Below are positions 49,105-60,582 of a stretch of 64,000 nucleotides of DNA, piece after piece. How positions within the stretch are numbered: position 1 is the stretch's first letter; each line of letters starts with the position of its first letter. Source of the stretch: Cotesia glomerata. Its lineage: Eukaryota; Arthropoda; Insecta; Hymenoptera; Braconidae. The translations under genes were made by a program, and so were the position numbers. The notes beneath the pieces are model-generated. The model was not told the DNA's origin. It made no database searches and saw nothing but the letters and a program-made list of their open reading frames with translations. The stretch covers positions 7,874,469-7,938,468 of the forward strand of contig NC_058166.1 in NCBI RefSeq assembly GCF_020080835.1, given 5' to 3'.

Positions 49105-49264
49105 GTTTAAAACCTCTGTGTTCGGTGAACAAGGCCCAGTAGCGATTAACTCGCTCCTGGGGGACACCCAAATTCAAGAGACGCACCTGTCCACCGCTAG
49201 TTCCCGCAAAAATCGAACCGCCAATAGAAAATCAGCCTCTCGATCACGTCATGAATCGACCGCT
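49105..49264 (+). CDS. Possible plus-strand exon cut by an assembly gap
   Basis: After a TTTTTTCTTGTACGTAG acceptor the frame FKTSVFGEQGPVAINSLLGD continues STASSRKNRTANRKSASRSR and runs open into the N gap. The segment is clearly GC-richer than its surroundings and has balanced codons. I do not recognise the product; the Ser/Arg/Lys-rich end suggests a disordered, basic region. It could also be part of a transposon. Confidence 0.35.
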
Positions 49265-49364
49265 NNNNNNNNNNNNNNNNNNNNNNNNNNNNNNNNNNNN
49301 NNNNNNNNNNNNNNNNNNNNNNNNNNNNNNNNNNNNNNNNNNNNNNNNNNNNNNNNNNNNNNNN
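49265..49364. other. Assembly gap (100 N)
   Basis: A placeholder of unknown true size that truncates the possible exon to its left. Confidence 0.99.
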
Positions 49365-50027
49365 CTTCATTTATTCTGTAGTATGTGTACGACTTCGTAC
49401 ATGTGCCATTCTACAAGCGTGTATTACGTATAAAATTTGAATTTCCCGGGATTTGTAACACTCCGTATATATACGGTGCTGTTTGTGTACGGAGTCGTAT
49501 CGTTTGCTCCTGTATATTACTATCATATTATATTAATTATTAAAATAATAATAAATTTCTGTATTAATTATTAATAATAATAAATTTCTGTATACGTTAT
49601 TACGTTCTATAGTATGATACAGCCGTATTGTATCTATCTATAATTAATCCCATTCTACATAGTACGTTCGCGTGCTATAGTTAATTGCGTGCTATAGTAA
49701 AACCTGCTCTTTTCTCATCAAAAAATATCCAGGATCTAAAAATCGGCGTTGCTATAGTTTCTGCTAGTGAATTTATCGAATTTTAATTAAAAAAATAATG
49801 ACTAGTGGACTATAAATTAATTAAATTAGCAATTCACACCATATAGAATACATATTTATTATCAATTGCATCAAACAGTCAGTTAAGGTGGTTTAATAAT
49901 TTTCAAACCTCACAAAACCGTTCTGCTTACGGTAAACACATTCGGTAGTCTGGCGCTCCGTTTACAACGGGATTTTTGAACGGAACTTGGCGCCAGATTC
50001 TACCGAATCTGTGGATAAGTCACAAAC
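49365..50027. other. Non-coding, ends in a shared repeat
   Basis: 49935-50020 carries the TCTGGCGCTCCGTTTACAAC / GGAACTTGGCGCCAGATTCT inverted repeat, also at 6421-6500 and 23035-23110. No gene is seen before it. Confidence 0.5.
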
Positions 50028-50578
50028 CAAGCAAGTGTGTTGTGGTTTAAAGTATAGTGAAAATAATTTTTATCCTGTGGTTCAAATAATAGCTACTCAT
50101 TCAAGAAGCCTAATTCAATTAAATTCAAACGAATGGAAGAAATTGTGTTCTTCATGTGATACATTTTCAAACTATTTTCATGAAGAAGTAAACAGTAACT
50201 TTTATCGAGTTCTGTTCCATTCAGTGCGAAGTCCTGAGAATTAACTTTTCTGAATTTAAACAACAGCGTTGTATTATATTAACTCATCAAGATACACGCA
50301 TTTTCTTACTAGCCCAAACAACAAACACATTAATATGCATCAATCAAAGTGTCAACCATTGGCTCGACCATCTTGAGCAACTTCCTATTGGGGACTACAT
50401 AAACTCCATAGAAGAAAATATATCAAGATATATTCTGAAAAATCTGGTGCCCAAGACCCGAGAAACACCAAACAAAAATACAATATTAAAATATTTTGAA
50501 AAACATTTTCTGGATTTATTTAAATATAACGAGAAGACTCCTTCAATTCACAGTAATCTTGGAGATCTTGGGTTTTGA
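50028..50578 (+). pseudogene. Unrecognised ORF with one frameshift
   Basis: The first segment reads SQTKQVCCGLKYSENNFYPV to FHEEVNSNFYRVLFHSV and stops at 50244. A second frame takes over at about 50235 with INFSEFKQQRCIILTHQDTR, LICINQSVNHWLDHLEQLPI and NTILKYFEKHFLDLFKYNEK, to TGA at 50576. Both halves have coding-like composition, so I read one broken gene of about 180 codons. I do not recognise a domain. It converges with the minus-strand ORF at 50946-51401, and the pair may belong to one decayed mobile element. Confidence 0.45.
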
Positions 50579-50945
50579 TTTTTCTGGGAGTCTTATGTCT
50601 AAATTTTTTAAAAAATATTTACAAAACTTTCATTTTTCTGGGACTTGCTACACTACCATGAAGAATTTGTTCAAAAAATAGTAGACAAAGTTGACAACCA
50701 GCTGTCTCAACGCTACAGCCTGTATTATAACGCTAACAAAGGACAAGACACCTGCTATTAATATGGACAAAATATTTTTACTATTATTATTATTATTACT
50801 ATTGTCATTATTATCTGTAGTAATATTATTATTACTACGATTATCACGATTTCTTGATAAAAATGTCTGTTTTTATAAGGTTGTAGCTGTGTGCGAATTT
50901 AATAAATAAAAGAAAAAAACAAAAATATTGTATACTTGTTATTAA
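50579..50945. other. Spacer between convergent ORFs
   Basis: It contains an (ATT)n-like tract at 50775-50850 and no supported gene. The plus-strand frame there is low-complexity Leu. Confidence 0.5.
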
Positions 50946-51401
50946 TTATTTAATTATATATTTTATATCAGATATAAATTTATCGTTGAAATCTAAATCT
51001 ATAAAATCATTAAAACCTAAATTATAATAATAACTATCTAAATTACAATTTTGCTGTTCTTGCAACAAATAGTTAACCCATTGTTCATGCTTATCATCGC
51101 TTACAATATTAAATTTTTCAGTATACATTCTTCGTGATTGAATCTCACACTCAATTAAATACCATAAATTACAATCTGCATATTTCTTTCGCATATCATA
51201 GAAATGATAAATTTTTACAATAGTTTTCATTTTACTATAATGCGCTTCACAGTATTGATATTTTTTATGGCAAAAATTTTTACATTGAGAATTATAAACA
51301 TATGCTCGACATGGGTGTATAGGAAATACAATTTTATTATATAAATACGTAATCATCGTATTCCATTTATACACATACATGAAAAAAAAATTAATCCACA
51401 T
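50946..51401 (-). CDS. Unrecognised 151-residue protein with a Cys/His zinc-like motif
   Basis: The frame is intact from ATG to TAA. The N-terminus MWINFFFMYVYKWNTMITYL is hydrophobic and aromatic. Residues about 31-60 have C-X8-C-X3-C-X6-C-X2-H (CRAYVYNSQCKNFCHKKY, then YCEAH), a spacing like the small zinc-binding modules found in many large-DNA-virus and transposon proteins. The C-terminal half is acidic and Tyr/Asn-rich with no domain I can name. No introns or neighbouring host exons are seen. Composition is very AT-rich, so chance cannot be excluded, but 151 codons without a stop at this AT content is unusual. Confidence 0.5.
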   Translation of the reverse strand: MWINFFFMYVYKWNTMITYLYNKIVFPIHPCRAYVYNSQCKNFCHKKYQYCEAHYSKMKTIVKIYHFYDMRKKYADCNLWYLIECEIQSRRMYTEKFNIVSDDKHEQWVNYLLQEQQNCNLDSYYYNLGFNDFIDLDFNDKFISDIKYIIK

Positions 51402-51931
51402 ATTAAATCGAACTTAATTCAGTAAACAATAAGATTCTTACTATAGCCACGTAATATGCTACTATGGATACAATTTTCTAGTATGACTTCTGGAGATCCT
51501 TTTCACCGAGGTTTACATAACATCACACTTCTCCAAGGCCCCCTGCCGAAACGACCACATGTTTTCCTTTATACATGTAAATACCCATCCTACACTTTCC
51601 CACACCCAATTATCACCTCTCAAGAAAACACCAAGACTCCCCTGCCAAGATAACGAGGAACAGGTCCCAAACATCAGCCTACATCTTTAAACATAAAAAA
51701 CATACATTCAGCTATCCTTAGCATCTTAATTACCCCCTGCCATGACAACACTTCTGTAAACATTCGAGAAAACACATTTTCCACAAGTATATTAACAACT
51801 GTCAATCAAAAGACCCAGACATCCGCTCCCAACACTCAGATGACCCCCGCTGAGGAGTGAGGAAAAGGTCTGGCGCCAGTGGCCGCGGAGTGGGGGTTTG
51901 TTATGTCTCCCAGGATGTGCCCTATACTACT
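51402..51931. repeat. C-rich, strand-asymmetric block
   Basis: From about 51480 to 51900 the plus strand is strikingly C-rich and T-poor compared with everything around it, with recurring CCCCTGCC words (51540, 51638, 51735). It ends near CTGGCGCCAGTGGCCGCGGAG. It could be an LTR or leader of an unknown element; no frame is convincing. Confidence 0.4.
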
Positions 51932-52226
51932 GGGGTGAAAACAATAACTTCCCGATTTTTGAAAATTTTCAATTTTCTTAGCGGGAAGTTAAAAATATTG
52001 TACAACCACGCACACCAAGTACATTCCAAAATTGTTTTTTTTTCATTTTTAAATTTACAACAAAATTTTTTTTAATTATCGAAAATCATATACATTCATA
52101 TCAGTTACTTGGATTTTTTAATTTTACATCTTTTTGTACAGGAAAAAAATTTTGTTCTAATAATAGTCTTATGAATGTAGACTTGGCGCTATTTTTTACA
52201 GTGGAACTGTTTTTGATCGGATTTTA
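51932..52226. repeat. AACTTCCCGC end fragment followed by half of an ATCCGAAC MITE
   Basis: CTTCCCGATTTTTGAAAATT to GCGGGAAGTT occupies 51947-51989. The next part, up to GGAACTGTTTTTGATCGGAT, matches the right half of the MITEs at 8369-9008 and 23541-23859. Confidence 0.7.
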
Positions 52227-52338
52227 GTATTTTTTGTAATTATAATAAAAATTGACAATTTTAATTTAATACTTTTCCACGAAAATCAAAAGTGAATAAA
52301 TAATAGAATAATTCCCGGCAAAACACTAAAATCCATCA

Positions 52339-52375
<37 letters not shown>

Positions 52376-52391
52376 CCCTTTTAAGATTTTA

Positions 52392-52710
52392 CCCTGATAG
52401 CCACCTTACCTATAACTTACTGTCAATCTACATCCGCAATTTGAAACAAACTTGACGGAAAGAGTTGGCGAAGCGAGCGATTACCTATTAGTTAACGATT
52501 CCCTATAACTTACTCTGCAAATAGACGTCAAAACTTGCTGTAGTAAAGTTGAAAATAAATTTAACTACAAGTTTGATTGTTAACTTGTATTCAAGTTGCG
52601 GCAATTTGCTTACAACTGTTGTTGCGTGAAGAATTACCGCCAACTTGATGTATAAATTAACCATAACTGCTGGAAGTCAACACTTACTGAGAAAGCGCTG
52701 GCTATCAGGG
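52392..52710. mobile_element. MITE with CCCTGATAGCC ends, diverged copy
   Basis: The ends CCCTGATAGCC and GGCTATCAGGG are perfect and TA flanks both sides. The interior keeps the CAAGTTG / CAACTTG word pattern of 30010-30358 but is strongly diverged. A (TG)n tract (52341-52373) lies just before it. Confidence 0.8.
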
Positions 52711-55700
52711 TAGTTAATAATTATTCTTTGGTACCAACTGAAATTTCGCATTGGCTGCACTTTTCATGGCGAACTATCCCCTTGAAGCTACAGTTGTTAT
52801 GCTTCCATCTAGTGGATGTTATTTTTATTTATTGAAAACTTTACTGACTGTAGTTCTTTCGTCCGGGAGTATTAAAATACTTGGTTTCAGCGCGGGAAAG
52901 GAATCATTCCAAAAAAAAGAATTCTATTTAGACGTTATTTAATTTTGATCAAAATTATTTAATTGGTTTCAATTTATTATTCAAGTTGACAAAATATTAA
53001 AAAGCTTCAAAATATAAAATTGAGGTTTACAATGACGTGATCTTAGCAATCTAAGCTCTCAATGAGAAGTGTCGTTACATAGTTTTTCCGAAGAACTTCA
53101 AACTCCGTTCTTCTCCCACCATAACTCCCATACATATATCCGCTCTTGTACATATATAAGTACACATATTGCTACTACATGTAATGATTTTCACACACTA
53201 ATATATAATATTTTCTATTATATTCACATATATTTATTTATAAATTATATATATTGCAGTGCATTAATATTCGTATTTTGCTAATTAGATTAAGCTTATT
53301 ACTATTTCTATCAATCTATAATCTATTAAAACTATGGAATAGTTTAATTGTTAATGTAAGAGATAAATATCATTTAATAATATTATTTTATACAATCTTA
53401 TTCTTTTAACATTAATTAATAATTATTTATAAGTTGGATACAGGATATAAATTGTTAATTTAATTCTTATATATTTCGTTGCAATATTCTATTAAAGCTA
53501 GTTTAACAAAAATATGTTATTTAACGATCTTATTTTTTGTTACATATTTGTTACGTTATTATTTAGCCGTTGAAACAAGGGATCATAGAATTTTTCTCAC
53601 ACGTGTCTTTTATGGCTTTTCCTCAGAATCTCAAGTACCTAAGGTTTCTCAGAACTCAACTACAATGTCCCTTTGTACTCGACAATAGCTTATATTTATT
53701 TGAAACAAAATATACTCTAATATAATAAATATTCTACGATACAGAACCTAAACTTTCTAATTTGGACAGTGTTCACTATTTAAATTATGAATTAATAAAA
53801 TAATTTAATATAATCTAAATTACATTTAAATTTGCACTTCATTGGCTCGTAGCGTCACCTACTAGATGAATCTAGAGGCATTATACCTTCCCCCTTAATT
53901 TAAAAAAGATGTTGCCATAAGCAACAGCTTTTTTTTTATCTCTTATCGGCTTTTTACAACTTTTTTTCTTCTTTTTCCCTTTCTTTTTAATTACTTTCAA
54001 CTCTTCTTGTGAAATAAACATCCTTCGATCGGTAATAAACAGCTTATGCATATAAATACAATATCGTAAACATCATTTATGTATACCTCCGCCAGTAGTA
54101 GCTTAGATAGTTGCAATTTAATCAAATATGTCATCAAAATTTTATACAACATTTTTAGATAGCACTTAAACATCCGAATCTAGCAATAAAATGATTTGGC
54201 AAAGGCTACAGGGAGAGTCTATTTTTCCAAAAAAATTTTTCTTAAAAATTAAAAAAAAATTTTTTTTTGAAAATTAAAAAAAATAAAACAAAATCAAGAG
54301 GCCTATTCTGACTCACCTCGCTGAAGTTATGGACACATTCAAACCTTGATTTTCCCTAAAAAAATTTTATTGAATAAATTTAAAGTTGATACCCCTAAGG
54401 TGCACACTGTAATCGTCAATACTGTGGAGCTGACGAACCACAGGGTCTCATTTTTTCTGAAGAATCATTAACACACGTGCATGAGCACAAAATAAGCATA
54501 AATCCGACCGTGCAACCTCCACGTGGCATGCTTTGGATAACGCTAATGCCGGCGGTGAATCAGTCATCAATTAAAATTTTTGTCAAAAACCTTAATTTCC
54601 TTAGTAACGAAAAAAAAATTTTTTTTTTAAGTTTCAAAAAAATTTTTTTTTTGATTTTTTTTTTGTTAATTAATCTTCAAAAAACGCAAAATTGAGTAAA
54701 AAGTAAAAAAAAATGATATTATTGATTTAAAGAAATGATCTTTTCAGAAAAAAGATTAGGTTAAGTTTAAGGAACAAAAACCTTGTTTCCTTAATTTTTT
54801 CGAAATTTCAATCGATCGGTCCAGAAAAACCGCTGAACCGATCGATCTAAAAATTGAGAGGGTTCTTCGGGGTACATTGGGCAAAACGAAATCTCTTGTC
54901 CGCTTGCTGGGCGACAGTAGTTCCAGAGATATCGGCAGTTGAGTGAAAAAGGATCCTTTTGCATTCATAATTCGATATCTCGAAGACAAATCGTCCTATT
55001 CAAGTCCTGCAAAAAGCAAATTGAAGCTGAATGAGTAGGCTATATGACCTATGTATTAATCTAGCTCGAAAAAATTTTTCCATGCCCGTAGAGCGAAAAA
55101 AAAATGTAAAAAATTTGGAAAATTTTTTCTTTGTACTTTATTCAAGGATTGCATGGCTACCAGTGCTTTGAAAAATTTTTAACCAAAAAATCTGAAAACT
55201 AGAGTCATCAAGCTTCAACAGCTTTATTTTTTTATTTCCTCTATGACCATTTTTCACTGAAATACAGCCAGTTGAAAATCGCCAAAAAATTTCGAAAATT
55301 TTTTTGTTCCCTTAATTTTTGCGAGAAGTTTATTAAAATTAAAAATTTGATTGCGAAAATTCATAACTATAATTTAACCGTTACCTAGCATTATTTTGTG
55401 AGACGACGTATTAGAATAGCAGTATCGATAAGTGTGATTCGCCAATAGTATCTATAGGCTACATGCTAAATTTCAATTTTTTAATAATTAATTAAACGAT
55501 AACCCTCCGTCAGATTTATTCCAAAAAATTAATTTAGACTTATGAGATAGCAATTCATAAGATATAAAAAAATTAGCTTTTGATCTTGAAAAGTGCATGC
55601 ATTAGTGTCCGAACATCCTTAACAGTAATTTTAGAAATTTGGTTAAAAAATCTCCATCTACCATTCGACTACAATTACGCTTGCAGAGCGCCTTTTTTTT

Positions 55701-55929
55701 AAATTAAATTATTTTGGTATACAAAAGCTCATAAGCGTAAATTTTGTTAAAAAAAAACACTTTTCTATGTTAGACTTGATACTCTAAGAAGACTGCATTT
55801 ATCAAAATAATGAATATGATGAGTGATTGTTAAAGCCGTAATTATCGATTAAACAATCTAAGTTTAATATATCAAATACTGGTGTTTTTAAATTTAGGTG
55901 ATTTGATGAGTCAAATTTGAATATGGAAT
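52711..55929. other. AT-rich, no gene seen
   Basis: Small frames here (52751-52942, 53069-53284, 53479-53688, 54756-54989) have no domain, splice context or family match. Around 54230-54300 and 54600-54660 poly-A/T stretches are mutually inverted, possibly the ends of an old element. Confidence 0.5.
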
Positions 55930-57320
55930 CAACATTTAGAAATTAGAAAAACGGTAGACCCTGAAGGACATCCGTGCAACTACCCGCTAATTCCATTCCT
56001 AGGTGCATAAAACTGCACTCATGATGTTTTTGAGCTGACCTAGCTCAAAAATACAATTTATGTGTTATTTTAAGCTCTTTAAGCTTAAAAAGATAGCTTT
56101 TCTATGCTTTTGAGCTCGAAGAGCTCAAAAGTCTGATAGAAGTTTCATAGAACAATATTTTTTTGATTTTCAAACCACACTATCTGTTGAATAAATCAAC
56201 CGATTTTCACGCGGTTGGCAGCATTTGATGCAATTATTTTAGTTTCATGAAGAATCTTCGAGTTTGAATTGATAAAACTGGAAAATTTGGAGTAATTCCA
56301 AAAAAACAAATTTTTCGGTTTTCTTTCGTTCATGATATCTCTTGAACGAATTGATCTATTTTTACCGGCTTGACTTCGACGTAATTTTTTCATGCTAATA
56401 GCTGATTAGTTTTTTAAGTTAATCAGTGCATCCGTTTGAAAGTTATTACAAAAAATGTCAGAGTTATGTTAAAAAAACATTTGTTTCCAAATATTTTATC
56501 AAGGATATCTCTCGAACCAATCAACCGATTCTTACGTTCTTGGCGGCGATCGACGCGATTTTTGAAGTTCTAAAAATTATTTTCTATCATCAAAAACGAT
56601 CTGAGAAGAAATGACGAAGTTATGTCAAAAAAATTAGGAAAACGGTTGACCCTGAAGGCCATCCCTGCAACTTCCCGCTAATTCCATACTTAGGCGCTTA
56701 AAATTGCACCAATGACATTTTTGAGCTCTTCGAGCTCAAAAATACAATTTATGGGTTATTTTGAGCTCTCCGAGCTCAAAGAGATTGCTTTCCTATGCTT
56801 TAAAGCTCTTCGAGCTCAAAAGTCTGATAGAGATTTGATAAGACACTATTTTTTGAATTTTTAAACCGCATTAACTCCTGAATGAATAAACCGATTTTTA
56901 CGCGGTAAGAAGCATTCGACGCAGTTTTCCAAGCCTCACAAAGAATCTTAAATTTTGAATTAATCGCGCTAGGAATTTTGGAGTTATTCCGAAAAAACAC
57001 TTTTTTCAGTTTTCTTTCGTTCACGATATCTCTCGAACGAATCAACCGATTTTGACCAGACTGATGGTGATCGACGTGGTTATTTGAGGTTAAGAGCTGA
57101 TTAGTTTTTGGGATTGAACCTTTGAGCCGTTTAAAAGTTATTCCAAAAAAACCACATTTGAAAAAAATTTTTTTTTCAGTTTTTTTACGATTTCTCAAAA
57201 TCTATTGATCTGAATCAGTCCAAATAGTTTTCAAAATCTAAGTTTGGTCAAGCCCTTTCGAATGGCACCAACCGCGATGAAATCGGTCAAGCCGTTCAAA
57301 AGTTATAAGCGGTTCACATA

Positions 57321-57402
<82 letters not shown>

Positions 57403-57415
57403 CACATACATACAG

Positions 57416-57446
<31 letters not shown>

Positions 57447-58232
57447 GACATACAGACATCAATCCTATGACCTTCAAACGTCGAGATCTGATGAAAACTC
57501 GATTTTTGCAAAACGGGGTGAAAACAATAACTTCCCGATTTTTGAAAATCTTCGATTTTCTTAGCGAGAAGTTAAAAATTAGGAAAATGGTTGACCCTGA
57601 AGGCCATCTCTGCAACTTCCGCTACTTTCGTGATTATGCGCTCAAAATCGCACTTAGTACGTTTTTGAGATCTTCGAGCTCAAAAATATAATTTTGGTGT
57701 AGTTTTGAGCTCTGCGAGCTCAAAAGTCTGATGGTAGTATAATAAAACACTATTTTTTTAATTTTCAAGCCGCAGTAACTTTTTAATGAATGAACCGATT
57801 TTCACGCTAATAGCAACATTTGACGCAGGTTTTCAAATTCTATGAAATATTTTTAAGTAAAAATTGATCAGACCGGAAATTTTGGTGTAATTCGAAAAAA
57901 AAAACTTTTTTTCGATTTCTTTCGTCAACGATAACTCACAAACGAATCGACCGATTTTGACCGGCTTAGTGGCAATCAACGTGGTTTTTTGATGTTAATA
58001 GTTGATTAGTTTTTGGAATTGATCGGTTGAGTCGTTTAAAAGATATAAAAAAAAAAAAACCACATTTAAAAAAAAATTTTTTCGCAGTTTTTTTAAGATT
58101 TCTCAAAATCTATCAGTCCGAATCGGTCCAACTTGAATTCAAAATCTAAGTTTAGTCGAACCTTTCGAATGGCACCAACCGCGATCGAATCAGTCAAGCC
58201 GTTTAATAGTTATGAGAGGCTTACATACATAC

Positions 58233-58275
<43 letters not shown>

Positions 58276-58641
58276 AATACATACAGACATACAGACGCCA
58301 TCGCGGGAATAGTCAGGGAAGTTCCTTAGGACCTCAAAACGTCGAGATCTGATGAAAACTCGATTTTCGAAAAACGGGGTAAAAACAATGACTTCCCGAT
58401 TTTTGAAAATTTTCAATTTTCTTAGCGGGAAGTTAAAAACACTTTTTTCGGTTTTCTTTCGTTCACGATATCTCTCGAACGAATCAACCGATTTTGACCG
58501 GATTAGCGAAGATCGGCGTGGTTTTTCAAGCTTAAGAGCGGATTAGTTTTTGAAGTTGATAGATAAAGTGGTGTAAAAGTTATTCCAAAAAAACCACTTT
58601 CAAAAAAAATTTTTTTCTCATTTTTTTGAGATTTTTAAAAT
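55930..58641. repeat. Cluster of AACTTCCCGC family copies, minus-oriented
   Basis: At least three partial copies follow one another, with ends CTTAGCGAGAAGTT (57560-57575) and CTTAGCGGGAAGTT (58420-58435), (CA)n tracts (57325-57450, 58235-58272) and repeated text such as CTCTCGAACGAATCAACCGA. Between copies the palindrome GAGCTCnnCGAGCTC recurs about eight times between 56030 and 57730. No protein-coding gene is supported; His-Thr or Val-Cys frames are microsatellite translation. Confidence 0.75.
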
Positions 58642-58741
58642 NNNNNNNNNNNNNNNNNNNNNNNNNNNNNNNNNNNNNNNNNNNNNNNNNNNNNNNNNNN
58701 NNNNNNNNNNNNNNNNNNNNNNNNNNNNNNNNNNNNNNNNN
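58642..58741. other. Assembly gap (100 N)
   Basis: A placeholder inside the repeat cluster. Confidence 0.99.
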
Positions 58742-58873
58742 TGAAACTAAAGAAAAGGTAATTATACTAAAAATAAATGAAGATAGAACAAAAATTTGCA
58801 TTTTAGATATTTAATTTCACAAAAAAAAATAGACGTACATAATTGATTATTAATGATTATTGCGAATACAAAA

Positions 58874-59434
58874 TTAAGAACATGATTGAATATTAGTTAT
58901 TATCTCACTTACAAAATTATTGTTATATTTTTTGGGCTTTATTTCCATAAACGTATTGTAATATTCTTCGACGATCTCATCATTTCTGTCAAGTCTTCCG
59001 TCAAAGATAAATATAAATCTATCAAGTGAAGTATAAGTAGACATATAATGCAAAAACATGATACAGTATTGACCGCACACTTGAGAATCTTCTTTTTGCA
59101 ACTGCCTGTGGTTATATTTGAACCATTTACAGTTCTGTTTGAGGCGTTTAAGATGCTGCGGGATATATGGTGGGAGTCCATAGCTATCGAAGTACCATCC
59201 ACAGCCATCTCTATCGACGTATATGGCGACCAAGAGCTGTCCTGGCTTACGGTATCCATCTGTGTTTACTACGAAGGCTGTAGGCTTAGTCCAAACTCTC
59301 GGGATCCTGTCCGCAGGATACACTCCAATCGTGTGGTATGGTATATACTGAATAGCTTTTAAGACCTGCACCATGTTTATTACAGGCCTCACACCCCCAA
59401 GGACAAACGAGTGAAGGCTCATAGCTATTTTCAT
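58874..59434 (-). pseudogene. Adenain-like (C5) cysteine protease of a Polinton/Maverick-type element, decayed
   Basis: The frame contains TIGVYPADRIPRVW, VAIYVDRDGCGWYFDSYGLP and DSQVCGQYCIMFLHY, the layout of adenovirus-type maturation proteases carried by Polinton/Maverick elements and relatives. The acidic residue (FDSYG, codon 59186-59188) and the catalytic Cys (VCG, codon 59075-59077) are present, but the position expected for the active-site His (codons 59231-59236) reads Leu-Leu, so the enzyme should be dead. Homology only starts near 59350. A second minus frame just upstream (about 59605-59286, with CPWGCEACNKHG) overlaps it, suggesting a frameshift in one original ORF. No capsid or polymerase gene of such an element is visible nearby. 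Confidence 0.7.
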
Positions 59435-59605
59435 TAGCTTCAGAATTTACTTTCTTACTTAACCACTGTTTCAGTAAGTCAGCACAAGACAAAGCACACT
59501 GATTATAACCAAGACTCCGATTTCTTCGAGATTCTAGAACACTATGTAAGGCACAGGTTAACTGTGGCTGATGCAGCGTAGATACTGAGGGACTGTGTAA
59601 TGGGT

Positions 59606-60272
59606 ATTATTCGGTGGTTTTAAATGACCATCCAAAGAACGGACACTGCGACTCAAACGCCTCCTTACTTGAATCTGAAGCTCGCCGGACTCTAGGATTA
59701 AAAGGGGGTGGGTACCAATATACAAAACCGGAATAAATGCCGAAGCAAAACTTAATTAAATGTAAATAATAGATATATAAATAAGTCTAAAAAAATAAAT
59801 TCGAAAATCAAACAGGTTATGATAGCGACAAATCAACAGTTTATTTATCAAAATCAATTAAATAAATCAATGAAAAAGATTACAAAGTAGACAAAACACA
59901 CGTGGTGCAATTTTAGGTTATTTTAAAACCTAAAACTAAATCTAGGTTAACAGTTGTTGTTAACCTAGATTTTGTTACGCACGCGTACCTTCCGTCGGTA
60001 ACGAATATCCGATCAAAACTGGTCTTTTAAAACGGAAAATTTTCCTCACACACACACACTCTCACTCGTCGTGAGCGTCAAAATCGCGAACTTATTTCCA
60101 AAAGCTGGTTCCCCGCTTCTCCAGGAGACTAGCCGTCACCCCTGGGCCGAAAACTCTGCCCCGAGAGCAAGTGGAGAGTATCCTCCTCAATCCCACCTAC
60201 ACGGCGTATGATCAAAGGGTAAGAATTTTTACACATTTTTATGTATAAATAATCCACATTTTTTACAAATAT
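59606..60272. other. Non-coding, nothing recognised
   Basis: It includes a short inverted repeat (AACCTAGATT at 59960-59975 with TCTAGGTTAAC at 59941) and a GC-richer block at 60085-60215. No gene is supported. Confidence 0.45.
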
Positions 60273-60582
60273 AAATAATGCTGTGAAGCGGGAAAGAATA
60301 AGAGTTACAGTAATTATTACGTGAAGCGTTTCACATTCACGTAACAGGATATTGGTAGAAAAGGATTAAAAAAGGAATGTGGAGAGGATCATCTTAATGT
60401 GAGTTTATAGAATATGCGAGAAAAAATTATTAGATTGCTCGGACTGGGATTTGAACCCAGAATCTTCCGAAGACATGTCGGCTACTCTACCATTTGAGCT
60501 ATCCGGTCTATACTAAATTTCCTTTCGCTTATTCCATATACATTAAGCCACACCGTCCATCTTATGACAGAGGGTCAAAAAT
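60273..60582 (-). mobile_element. tRNA-derived SINE, second copy
   Basis: This is the inverse of 12643-12943 over about 300 bases. The tRNA-like head is 60508-60436 with GCTCAAATGGTAGAG and TGGGTTCAAATCCCA. The tail ends in GCATTATTTATATTTGTAA in both copies, giving the 3' boundary. Confidence 0.75.

Noticed and set aside
57238..57615. Open frames of His-Thr or Val-Cys repeats on both strands
   Set aside because: They are translations of (CA)n microsatellites inside the AACTTCCCGC repeat cluster.
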